Positions 1 through 6,097 of a DNA stretch of 13,012 bases are shown piece by piece; position 1 is the stretch's first letter; every line of letters starts with the position of its first letter. Position numbers and translations under genes: made by a program. Where the stretch lies: NCBI GenBank assembly GCA_002452325.1, contig DKFG01000090.1:10997-24008 (forward strand), in the 5' to 3' direction. The notes under the pieces are model-generated. The model had not been told where the DNA came from. It made no database searches and saw nothing but the letters and a program-made list of their open reading frames with translations. The stretch comes from Geobacter sp. UBA6802. Its GTDB lineage: Bacteria > Desulfobacterota > Desulfuromonadia > Geobacterales > Pseudopelobacteraceae.

Positions 1-458
1 TGAACGCCGCCATTGAGGCAGCCCGCGCGGGAGAGATGGGACGTGGTTTTGCCGTGGTGGCGGACGAGGTGCGAGCGCTTTCTGAGCGGACTACCAAGGC
101 CACCAAGGAAATTGCCGATATGATCCGGATGATCCAGCAGGAAACCTCTGGTGCGGTCAAGGCAATGGAGAGCGGTGTCACAGAGGTTGAAGGCGGCACC
201 CGTGAGGCGAGCCGGTCTGGTGAGGCGCTGGGGGTTATTACCAATGAGATCCAGAATGTCACCCAGCAGATGAGCCAGATAGCGACAGCTGCCGAAGAGC
301 AGAGTGCTACAACCAACACCATCAGTCAGAGTATCCGTCAAATTACCGACGTGGTGCAGGAAAGTGCCGACAAGGCGCAGCAGTCGGCTGCCTCAGCGGA
401 GGAGCTGGCACGGCTTGCAGACGAGCTGCAACGGCTGATGGGGAAATTCAGGGTTTGA
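1..458 (+). CDS. Methyl-accepting chemotaxis protein, C-terminal fragment (5' end outside window)
   Basis: This is the cytoplasmic signalling end of a chemoreceptor, which controls CheA kinase activity through CheW. The frame is open from the first base (codons begin at position 3, about 151 residues) and ends in TGA at 456-458. The first visible residues contain EAARAGEMGRGFAVVADE, the highly conserved hairpin-tip signature that contacts CheA/CheW. The rest is the returning arm of the coiled-coil hairpin, rich in Ala, Glu, Gln and Ser/Thr. The stretch ATAAEEQSATTN is typical of the C-terminal methylation helix. The protein ends in RLMGKFRV without an NWETF-type CheR/CheB tether. The ligand-binding, membrane and HAMP parts lie outside the window, so the stimulus cannot be named. 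It sits just upstream of cheY and cheX, which fits a chemotaxis role. The family call is certain; the subtype is not. Confidence 0.95.
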   Translation, partial: NAAIEAARAGEMGRGFAVVADEVRALSERTTKATKEIADMIRMIQQETSGAVKAMESGVTEVEGGTREASRSGEALGVITNEIQNVTQQMSQIATAAEEQSATTNTISQSIRQITDVVQESADKAQQSAASAEELARLADELQRLMGKFRV

Positions 459-570
459 AATTAAGGTGGGTTCTGTGCTAAAAGCAGTCGCTGACTAACA
501 GCTATGAATATTTTTTAAAATTCTGGCGTCTTTTCTATTCAGACAGATGCATATATACAGGGAGGATAGT

Positions 571-939
571 ATGGCTAACATTCTGATTGTTGATGATTCA
601 TCCACCATGAGAAAAATCATTTCTCGTTCACTGCGTCAGGCAGGACTGCCGGTTGAAGATATCCTGGAGGGCGGTGACGGTATCGAGGGGCTGAATGTGC
701 TGCAGACATCCGGCAAAAAAGTCGACTTGATCCTGTCGGATATCAATATGCCTAATATGGATGGTCTTGAGTTTGTCAAGGCCGTTCGTGCTAACGGCTT
801 TTCCATGCCGATTGTTATGATCACCACCGAGGGTGGTGAAGATGTGATTGCCGAGGCAATAGCCAGCGGTGCCAAAGACAGTATCAAAAAGCCGTTTACC
901 CCGGAGCAGTTGCAGGAAAAGCTTGGGGGGCTTATATGA
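571..939 (+). CDS. cheY: Chemotaxis response regulator CheY
   Basis: Single-domain receiver of 122 residues. CheA phosphorylates it, and CheY-P binds the flagellar switch to change rotation. All the active-site residues are visible: acidic pair D8/D9, phospho-acceptor D57 in SDINMPNMDG, T85 and K107 followed by P108. There is no output domain, and the length is normal for CheY. I chose the ATG at 571 because GGAGG (561-565) lies five bases before it and the protein then starts MANILIVDD. An in-frame ATG at 547 would add eight residues before the first beta strand and has no comparable ribosome site. The stop overlaps the cheX start (ATGA, 936-939), implying translational coupling to its phosphatase. 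Single-domain receivers can serve other pathways, but the flagellar context favours the motor. The 112 bases upstream show no promoter I would defend. Confidence 0.93.
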   Translation: MANILIVDDSSTMRKIISRSLRQAGLPVEDILEGGDGIEGLNVLQTSGKKVDLILSDINMPNMDGLEFVKAVRANGFSMPIVMITTEGGEDVIAEAIASGAKDSIKKPFTPEQLQEKLGGLI

Positions 940-1454
940 GCCTGAATGCAGAGATAGCCGACAGCCTGAAGTTTACGGAGCAACAGCTTTCGGAATATGT
1001 CGTCAACGCCACCCGCGAAGTATTCTCTACCATGGTTATGATGGAGCCGGCAGATGATTTTCCGCTGAAGGAGCCGATAACCCACTTCAAGTGCAGCATT
1101 ACCGGTATGGTCGGTTTTGCCGGCACCTATTCAGGTGTTATCTCAATGCATTGTCCCATTCATCTGGCCAAAAAAGTTACGGCTGCCATGCTGGGGATGG
1201 ACGAAAGCGAAGTAGAGGAGGGGGGCGAGGATCTCAACGATGCCATCGGAGAAATCGCCAACATGCTTGGGGGCAGCGTCAAGATGATCCTTTCCAAGGG
1301 TGGGCTGGATGTTAAGCTCTCTATTCCGACCGTGATTGCCGGTGAAGACTATACCGTTAACTCACTGTCTGATATTGATTGTGTTGTCATACCGTTTAAT
1401 GTAGATGGCTCAGAACGATTCCTTGTTGGTCTTACCCTCAAGAAAGAAGAGTAA
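936..1454 (+). CDS. cheX: CheX-type CheY-P phosphatase
   Basis: Protein of 172 residues from the CheC/CheX/FliY phosphatase family. These proteins remove the phosphoryl group from CheY-P and so end the motor signal. The key motif is DAIGEIANMLGG, with D102, E106 and N109 in the family pattern D-x3-E-x2-N; the Glu and Asn are the catalytic pair in characterised members. Only one such motif is seen, as in CheX, whereas CheC and FliY typically have two. The N-terminal segment YVVNATREVFSTMV also resembles CheX. The start ATG overlaps the cheY stop by four bases (ATGA), with a G-rich ribosome site at 925-930. A dedicated phosphatase next to its CheY makes the assignment strong. Dimerisation, known for CheX in Thermotoga, cannot be judged from the sequence. 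Confidence 0.88.
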   Translation: MSLNAEIADSLKFTEQQLSEYVVNATREVFSTMVMMEPADDFPLKEPITHFKCSITGMVGFAGTYSGVISMHCPIHLAKKVTAAMLGMDESEVEEGGEDLNDAIGEIANMLGGSVKMILSKGGLDVKLSIPTVIAGEDYTVNSLSDIDCVVIPFNVDGSERFLVGLTLKKEE

Positions 1455-1470
1455 CTCCCCGATGTATCAA

Positions 1471-1498
1471 GTACGGGGTGCGGTGGCGCACTCCGTAC
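1471..1498 (+). other. Strong intergenic hairpin between cheX and the CheC-like gene
   Basis: Bases 1471-1482 pair with 1487-1498 in a 12-bp stem (one G-T wobble, 1477/1492) around a GTGG loop at 1483-1486. It begins 17 bases after the cheX stop and ends 33 bases before the next start codon. No uridine run follows directly; the nearest is TTTT about ten bases downstream in a pyrimidine-rich stretch. It is therefore not a textbook intrinsic terminator. CCCCG at 1457-1461 could pair instead with CGGGG at 1474-1478, which would disrupt the hairpin. Roles in attenuation, RNA processing or mRNA stability are possible but unproven. Confidence 0.6.
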
Positions 1499-1531
1499 AA
1501 TTCACACTTTTCCTCTCTCTCGTGAGCTCCA

Positions 1532-2626
1532 ATGGATGGCTACGTAAAGCTGCATGAAATGTTGGAGACTGCTCTGCGGCAGGCCGGTGAAGAAGTCGGC
1601 ATGTTGTTGGGCCAAGGGCTCACCGCAACCCTGACAGACTCCCTCACCTTTAGCAAGGCTGCCTACTTCGGCGATCTTGATGACGGTGTTTTCGTGCTTG
1701 ACGTTGATTCTCGCGAAGAGTATCTGGGGCAGTTTTATCTGGTGTTTAATCTGCGGGATGCCATTCTGATGAGCAGCCTGCTGTTGGGTATTCCGGCCCA
1801 GCGCATCAAGGAGAAACAGCGGCTTTCCATTATCGAACCTGACGACATCGATGCCTTTGGTGAAATTGGCAACATGATTAACGGCGCGATGAATACCACG
1901 TTCCAGTCCAGTCTGGCGGGTAAGTCGCATCTGAAGTTGCAGGGCTCCAAGAAGTACGTACCGGAGATTGATCCGCTGACCGATGATGATCCGCTGCCAA
2001 ACGGCGACTATCTGCTGTTCAGGTCCAAGCTGGAGATGGAAGGTCAGGAGATGCATCACCTGGATGTCCTGATTCCGGTCGCGTTGGGCAATCTGTTTGA
2101 CCCACAGCCGCTACAGGCCGAGCCTGAACCGGAAGCGCCGTCAGAAACCGGGACAGCTGAAGCGGCTGATCATGATGCTGGAACTGAAGAAGCCGGATTA
2201 TCCGGTGAAACTACTGCGCTGAAAACAGGATCGGTGGCCGGTACCACCGGTGAGGATACGATTGCCGTATTCGAGAATGACGACGAAGAACGTAGTCGTA
2301 TGCTTGAGATGCTGAATTTTGCCGGGTTCAAACTTGTCGAGTCAACCCTTGATGCCGATATCAAAGAGGTGTTCTCAAAGGGAAATATCCGGTTGGTGGT
2401 AATTGGTTCACAGGATGCCGACGATCGTGAGCTGGCGGTTTGCATCAAGATTAACGCCATGCGCCAGGATCAGCCGGTGCCGATCATCATGTGTGCCCAG
2501 CGCTGGACTCGTACGGCAGTGCTGAAGGCGCTTAAGTACGGAGCCCGTGAAATTGTGATCAAACCCTGTGACCCTGATGAGGTTGCCGGGAAGGTGAGGC
2601 GCTTATGTCGGCTGCCTGCTCCCTGA
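1532..2626 (+). CDS. CheC/CheX-type domain fused to a degenerate receiver domain
   Basis: Protein of 364 residues in three parts. Residues 1 to about 190 resemble the CheC/CheX fold and carry IDAFGEIGNMINGAMN, with D107, E111 and N114 in the phosphatase pattern D-x3-E-x2-N. Residues about 191-240 are an acidic linker rich in Glu, Ala, Gly and Thr. Residues about 243-364 look like a response-regulator receiver but lack its chemistry: the phospho-acceptor position reads LVVIGS (G292 where Asp is expected), and the Thr/Ser position is C321 (IIMCAQ). The conserved lysine survives as K344-P345. This suggests a pseudo-receiver that binds a partner without being phosphorylated. The ATG at 1532 has only a weak ribosome site (GAG, 1524-1526). 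The 3' end overlaps the TPR gene by 22 bases. A role in tuning CheY-P is inferred from the motif and the cheY/cheX neighbours; activity is not assured. Confidence 0.78.
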   Translation: MDGYVKLHEMLETALRQAGEEVGMLLGQGLTATLTDSLTFSKAAYFGDLDDGVFVLDVDSREEYLGQFYLVFNLRDAILMSSLLLGIPAQRIKEKQRLSIIEPDDIDAFGEIGNMINGAMNTTFQSSLAGKSHLKLQGSKKYVPEIDPLTDDDPLPNGDYLLFRSKLEMEGQEMHHLDVLIPVALGNLFDPQPLQAEPEPEAPSETGTAEAADHDAGTEEAGLSGETTALKTGSVAGTTGEDTIAVFENDDEERSRMLEMLNFAGFKLVESTLDADIKEVFSKGNIRLVVIGSQDADDRELAVCIKINAMRQDQPVPIIMCAQRWTRTAVLKALKYGAREIVIKPCDPDEVAGKVRRLCRLPAP

Positions 2627-4707
2627 TACGCCGTTTTTGTTTCCTCTCCTCCGTTGCCCTGTTACTGGCGCTCTGCGGTTCGGTTTCTGCCGTTCACGCC
2701 GCCATCCCGACACAGGTGCAGCGGATTGCCGTTCGTCCCAAGCTACATTTTACCCGCATTACCATAAACCTGACTGCTGAACCGAGCTATACGGTACAAG
2801 CACTGCCCGGCGGCAGGCTTCGAATCCGTTTGCACGGTACCACCGGAACCCTGTTCAAGCAGTTCCGTCGTTACTCGGATCCCTATATTGGCGGCATTGT
2901 GGTTTCACGTCTGGGCGATGATCTGGTGCTGACCTTTGCCGTTGCAGCCGGGAAAGTCGGTTGGCGGGTCGTCCACCTTGAAGGTCTGCCGACACTCTCA
3001 CTTGACGTGGGACCGTTGTTTGTCGCCAGTAGCACGCCTCTGCCCGGTCGGGATCGGATAAGAGCCGGTGCCGAGAAGCTTCTCAAAAACTTTGATCCGC
3101 CCCTGAAGCCTGAAATCCCTTTTATGCCAACCGACCGCCAGTTTTTGAAAGAACTACTCACCGATGAAGAACAGAAACTGTTTTTGGCTGCAGAGGGGGA
3201 ACTGTACAAAGGGAAGCTGACTGCTGCTGAGGAGGTGTTTGCGGCTTTTAGTGCATCTAACGCCAGGATACGCCCCTTGGCACTTTACCGTCTGGGCGAG
3301 ACGCAGTATCGGCTTCAGAAGTACGCGCAGGCATTAGCAACTTTTCGGGAAGCTGCCGGGGGGTGGCCCGCTTTTCTGAGCCAGAACCCGGCAGTCACCT
3401 TTTACTTTGGTGACAGCATTGCCCGGAACGGCGATCTTCCGGGAGGGCGTCAGTTGCTAACGAGGTTGATTATCGACCATGCCGACAAGAAATACGCGCC
3501 GGTACTGCTGGTTCGTATGGCCGATATCCTGTCACGCCAGGGAAGCGGAAAGCAGGCACAGGCAATCTATACCAATGTATCTGGCGCTTTCTCCGATAAC
3601 AAGGCACGCCAGATGGCGATGCTGAAGCTTGCAGATGAGCGTTTTCTTGATTCAGGGCCGGTTGATTATGCTGATTTGAGCAGTACGTATCAGGATATTG
3701 CCGCAACTACCGGTGATTTTGATCTGAGGGAAGAAACAACCTTTAAGCATGCCCTACTCGAGTCGATCAACGGGCCGGCAGATGACGCACTCAATCTGGT
3801 GGTAGCCTATCAAAAACGTTATCCCAAAGGGGTGTACAGCACCGTGGTGCGAGATATACGAGAGGATTTGGTGGCACAAGTTTTCCTGAGTGGTGGATGG
3901 GACAAGGATCCTGCTGGTCTGATTAAGCTGGCAACAGACAATCAGGAGTTTCTGGGGGGGGTGTCAAAACTTCCGGGTGCCTATGAGCGGGTCTCGGCTG
4001 CCTATGCCAAGGCTGGTCGCCCCCTTGATCAGATTGCGCTGTATGCCGGGTTGCTGGAACGCCCTTGGCTGGGCGAAGCTAACGCCGCCTACCTGATGCT
4101 TCAGGTAGGCGGTCAGGCCGAAATCCTGGGTGACACCCTGATGGCCCGTCGGGTTCTGCAAGGTTTTTTACAGCGTTACCCCGCACACCCCCAATCCCGT
4201 TGGGCCCATGAGCGTTTGGCTGCGATTCAGTATGGTGCCCGGGAATTTGCGGATGTCAGGAATAGTTTAGAATGGGTTCTTGACAAGAAAGAACGAGCCG
4301 CCTATCCGATGAGCTACTACTATCTTGGGAAGTCACTCTGGGAGTCAAAGGAATATGCCCGTGCTGCCCGTGCCATGGAGCTGTACCTGGCCTCGGTGGC
4401 AGGCGAGAAGAAGCCGCCGCCGCTGGTCGTAGATGCCTACTATGTTGGTGCATCAGCCCGGCAAGCCCTGGGAGACCGGAAAGGTGCCATTACCCTGCTT
4501 GACCAGGGGATCAAGCAGGTGCCTGCTGATCGCACGGAACAGTTCCTTTATAAACTTGGTGAGCTCACAGCGCAGGACGGCCGTCCTGAAAAGGCTCGTC
4601 AGTATTTTGAAAAAATCATCAAAGAGGGCAAGGACCCTGATTGGCAGCGCCTCGCACGTCTCTCTCTCGTCGAGATCAACCTCGCATCACCCTCTCCTGT
4701 CAAATAA
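2605..4707 (+). CDS. Secreted TPR-repeat protein with an AMIN-like N-terminal domain, function unknown
   Basis: Protein of 700 residues. The N-terminus is a signal peptide: basic R9-R10, a hydrophobic core to about residue 28, and likely cleavage after VHA (residue 32). LALC at 21-24 is a poor lipobox because Leu precedes Cys, so a lipoprotein is less likely. Residues about 35-135 alternate short beta-prone stretches and resemble AMIN-type envelope domains (my inference). From about residue 180 to the end the protein is alpha-helical with degenerate TPR pairs such as ALYRLGETQYRLQKYAQALA, YYYLGKSLWESKEYARAARA and LYKLGELTAQDGRPEKARQY. This predicts a periplasmic protein-protein scaffold. It overlaps the upstream gene by 22 bases and is followed by the flgB promoter region, so it probably belongs to the upstream transcript. 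A link to motor or envelope assembly rests on position only; I recognise no characterised homologue. Confidence 0.8.
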   Translation: MSAACSLIRRFCFLSSVALLLALCGSVSAVHAAIPTQVQRIAVRPKLHFTRITINLTAEPSYTVQALPGGRLRIRLHGTTGTLFKQFRRYSDPYIGGIVVSRLGDDLVLTFAVAAGKVGWRVVHLEGLPTLSLDVGPLFVASSTPLPGRDRIRAGAEKLLKNFDPPLKPEIPFMPTDRQFLKELLTDEEQKLFLAAEGELYKGKLTAAEEVFAAFSASNARIRPLALYRLGETQYRLQKYAQALATFREAAGGWPAFLSQNPAVTFYFGDSIARNGDLPGGRQLLTRLIIDHADKKYAPVLLVRMADILSRQGSGKQAQAIYTNVSGAFSDNKARQMAMLKLADERFLDSGPVDYADLSSTYQDIAATTGDFDLREETTFKHALLESINGPADDALNLVVAYQKRYPKGVYSTVVRDIREDLVAQVFLSGGWDKDPAGLIKLATDNQEFLGGVSKLPGAYERVSAAYAKAGRPLDQIALYAGLLERPWLGEANAAYLMLQVGGQAEILGDTLMARRVLQGFLQRYPAHPQSRWAHERLAAIQYGAREFADVRNSLEWVLDKKERAAYPMSYYYLGKSLWESKEYARAARAMELYLASVAGEKKPPPLVVDAYYVGASARQALGDRKGAITLLDQGIKQVPADRTEQFLYKLGELTAQDGRPEKARQYFEKIIKEGKDPDWQRLARLSLVEINLASPSPVK
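4085..4112 (+). repeat. Perfect 12-bp inverted repeat inside the TPR gene
   Basis: CCGCCTACCTGA (4085-4096) and its exact reverse complement (4101-4112) flank a TGCT loop. The flanking G4084/T4113 could add one wobble pair. It lies wholly within the coding sequence, encoding roughly NAAYLMLQVGGQAE. No T-run follows on the + strand, so termination is unlikely. It could be chance, given the helix-forming codons, or a cruciform or mRNA hairpin that slows ribosomes or protects RNA. Confidence 0.6.
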
Positions 4708-4772
4708 CAAATAAAGTCAAATTTTTGTAAAAGTCAAAATAACGACTCAAGCGGCGGTGTCGAAATGCTGAG

Positions 4773-4798
4773 TGCTGACATGCAATGCCCTGACAGCA
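4773..4798. promoter_or_regulatory. Imperfect dyad upstream of the flgB promoter, candidate activator site
   Basis: The half-sites TGCTGACA (4773-4780) and TGACAGCA (4791-4798) form an inverted repeat matching at 7 of 8 positions, separated by 10 bases and centred near 4785. This is about 65 bases before the predicted flgB transcription start. A further TGCTGA copy at 4766-4771 lies just upstream in direct orientation. Sigma-54 promoters need an AAA+ enhancer-binding activator that typically binds such dyads upstream. The identity of the activator is unknown. Confidence 0.45.
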
Positions 4799-4823
4799 AA
4801 GCGTTTTATCGGATTGCTGTAAA

Positions 4824-4840
4824 TGGCACAAATATTGCTT
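4824..4840 (+). promoter_or_regulatory. Sigma-54 (-24/-12) promoter of the flgB operon
   Basis: TGGCACAAATATTGCTT matches the RpoN consensus (TGGCAC, N5, TTGC). The invariant GG (4825-4826) and GC (4837-4838) are exactly ten bases apart. Transcription would start near 4849-4851, leaving a leader of about 35 bases before the flgB ATG at 4884. RpoN control of basal-body operons is well established in many polarly flagellated bacteria. This promoter probably drives flgB through at least the motE-like gene, because the gaps downstream are tiny. Confidence 0.9.
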
Positions 4841-4883
4841 TAAGTAGTTCGGGCCTGTATGCAGAAAGATAAAAGGGGGCACC

Positions 4884-5324
4884 ATGCCAGTTGAAGGACT
4901 TTTTTCAACAACCATAGAGGTGCTGAGTAGAAGCGTTGATCTGCGTACACGTAACCAGAACCTGATTGCTTCAAACCTGGCGAATGCTGAGACACCGGGT
5001 TACACCCCCAAAAAACTTGAGTTCGAAGGACAATTGCAGGCTGCTGTCAAGAAAAAAAGCGGACGTGGCAGCCGTGGGGGCGATTCAGGATCGGTCACCC
5101 ATCCGGGGCACATACCGCTGCGAGGGGGTGCTGAACAACTCAGCCAGGTTAAGGGACGTATTGTCGAAACGCCGGCAGCTACGCCGGGCCGTGATGGCAA
5201 TTCGGTTGAACTGGAGAACGAGATGAGCAGGATGATGCAGAATCAGGTGCTGTTCAACGCATCGGTACAGCTGTTGAGTAAGAAGTTTGAGGGACTGCGT
5301 TCAGCTCTGAGGGAGGGTAAATAA
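4884..5324 (+). CDS. flgB: Flagellar proximal rod protein FlgB
   Basis: Protein of 146 residues that forms part of the proximal rod joining the MS ring to the distal rod. It is exported through the flagellar type III apparatus and has no cleavable signal. The axial-protein signature is near the N-terminus: ASNLANAETPGYTPKKLEF (residues 29 on), the rod/hook motif N-x-ANxxTPGY. The C-terminal half ends in a helix (MMQNQVLFNASVQLLSKKFE) typical of FlgB, in which the D0 helices pack into the rod core. The ATG at 4884 follows a purine-rich ribosome site (AAAAGGGGG, 4871-4879). It is the first gene after the sigma-54 promoter. Its stop overlaps the flgC start by one base. The length is normal for the family. 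Confidence 0.96.
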   Translation: MPVEGLFSTTIEVLSRSVDLRTRNQNLIASNLANAETPGYTPKKLEFEGQLQAAVKKKSGRGSRGGDSGSVTHPGHIPLRGGAEQLSQVKGRIVETPAATPGRDGNSVELENEMSRMMQNQVLFNASVQLLSKKFEGLRSALREGK

Positions 5325-5761
5325 TGGATCTTTTTAACGCAATGAACACCAGCTCATCCGGGCTCTCGGCTGAACGGACCAGGATGAACCTGATTTCGAG
5401 TAATCTTGCCAATGCCAATACCACCCGCACGCCGGAAGGCGGGCCATACAAGCGCAAAGATGCGGTTTTTGCTGCGACACCGATTACGGATGGATTTGGC
5501 AGGGCTCTGGCAGGTGCCGGTGCCCGGGAGATGCGAGAAGTCCGTGTGGCAGAAATTGTTGAAGATCAGAGACAGCCCCGCATGCAGTACGACCCATCAC
5601 ACCCGGATGCTGATCAACGGGGATACGTTGCTATGCCGAATGTTAACGTTATTGAAGAGATGGCAGACATGATCACGGCCACCAGGGTCTATGATGCAAA
5701 TGTCATGGCAGCTCAGGCCGCCAAGAACATGGCACTCAAGACACTTGAGCTTAGTAAATAG
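5324..5761 (+). CDS. flgC: Flagellar proximal rod protein FlgC
   Basis: Protein of 145 residues, partner of FlgB and FlgF in the proximal rod. The N-terminal rod motif is present as LISSNLANANT (residues 23-33), followed by GGPYKRKDAVF. The C-terminal signature MPNVNVIEEMADMITATRVY (from residue 104) and the closing helix AAKNMALKTLELSK are diagnostic of FlgC. The ATG at 5324 shares its A with the flgB stop codon, and a GGGAGGG ribosome site lies inside the end of flgB, so the two rod proteins should be translationally coupled. It is exported by the flagellar secretion system. The size and domain order are standard and nothing looks truncated. Confidence 0.97.
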   Translation: MDLFNAMNTSSSGLSAERTRMNLISSNLANANTTRTPEGGPYKRKDAVFAATPITDGFGRALAGAGAREMREVRVAEIVEDQRQPRMQYDPSHPDADQRGYVAMPNVNVIEEMADMITATRVYDANVMAAQAAKNMALKTLELSK

Positions 5762-5771
5762 GGGGTAGGCG

Positions 5772-6071
5772 ATGGAGATTAAGGGATTGAGTGGTATCGG
5801 GCTGTCATCAGCTTTTCCGCTGGATAAAGCCACTAACCAGACCAACGCCTTGGAAGGGGCTGGCAAGTTTTTTAAAGAGCTGGTTGGCAAGGTCAATGAT
5901 ATTTCGCAGCAGTCAGACCAGGCGATCCAGAAGCTGGCCACTGGAGAAAACCGCAATCTTCACGAAACGATGATTGCGGTGGAAAAATCCAGTGTCTCAT
6001 TTATGTTCATGTCGCAAGTAAGAAACAAGGCCCTTGAAGCATATCAGGAAGTCATGCGGATGCCGGTTTAA
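5772..6071 (+). CDS. fliE: Flagellar hook-basal body adaptor FliE
   Basis: Protein of 99 residues. FliE is the first rod-type subunit and attaches the axial rod (FlgB/FlgC) to the inner face of the FliF MS ring and export gate. The family pattern is clear in the second half: FFKELVGKVNDISQQSDQA, then TGENRNLHETMIAVEKSSVS and MSQVRNKALEAYQEVMRMPV, a chain of amphipathic helices ending in the usual M-P-V. The N-terminal 30 residues are variable in the family. The ATG at 5772 follows GGGGGTAGGCG. It sits between flgC and fliF, the usual order for this adaptor, with gaps of 10 and 26 bases. Confidence 0.96.
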   Translation: MEIKGLSGIGLSSAFPLDKATNQTNALEGAGKFFKELVGKVNDISQQSDQAIQKLATGENRNLHETMIAVEKSSVSFMFMSQVRNKALEAYQEVMRMPV

Positions 6072-6097
6072 CCGGTTGATAATGAGGCGATACACCC

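Noticed and set aside
406..419. TGGCACGGCTTGCA, resembling a sigma-54 promoter before cheY
   Set aside because: GG and GC are only eight bases apart instead of ten, and the site lies inside the receptor coding sequence in a conserved protein stretch.
483..520. Possible terminator after the receptor gene (short AGTC/GACT hairpin followed by a run of six T)
   Set aside because: The stem is only four to seven base pairs with a bulge, and the T-run lies more than ten bases beyond it; too weak to call.
1502..2059. Long open frame on the minus strand opposite the CheC-like gene
   Set aside because: It is antisense to a well-supported coding sequence, shows no recognisable domain and has no ribosome site worth noting; a codon-bias shadow.
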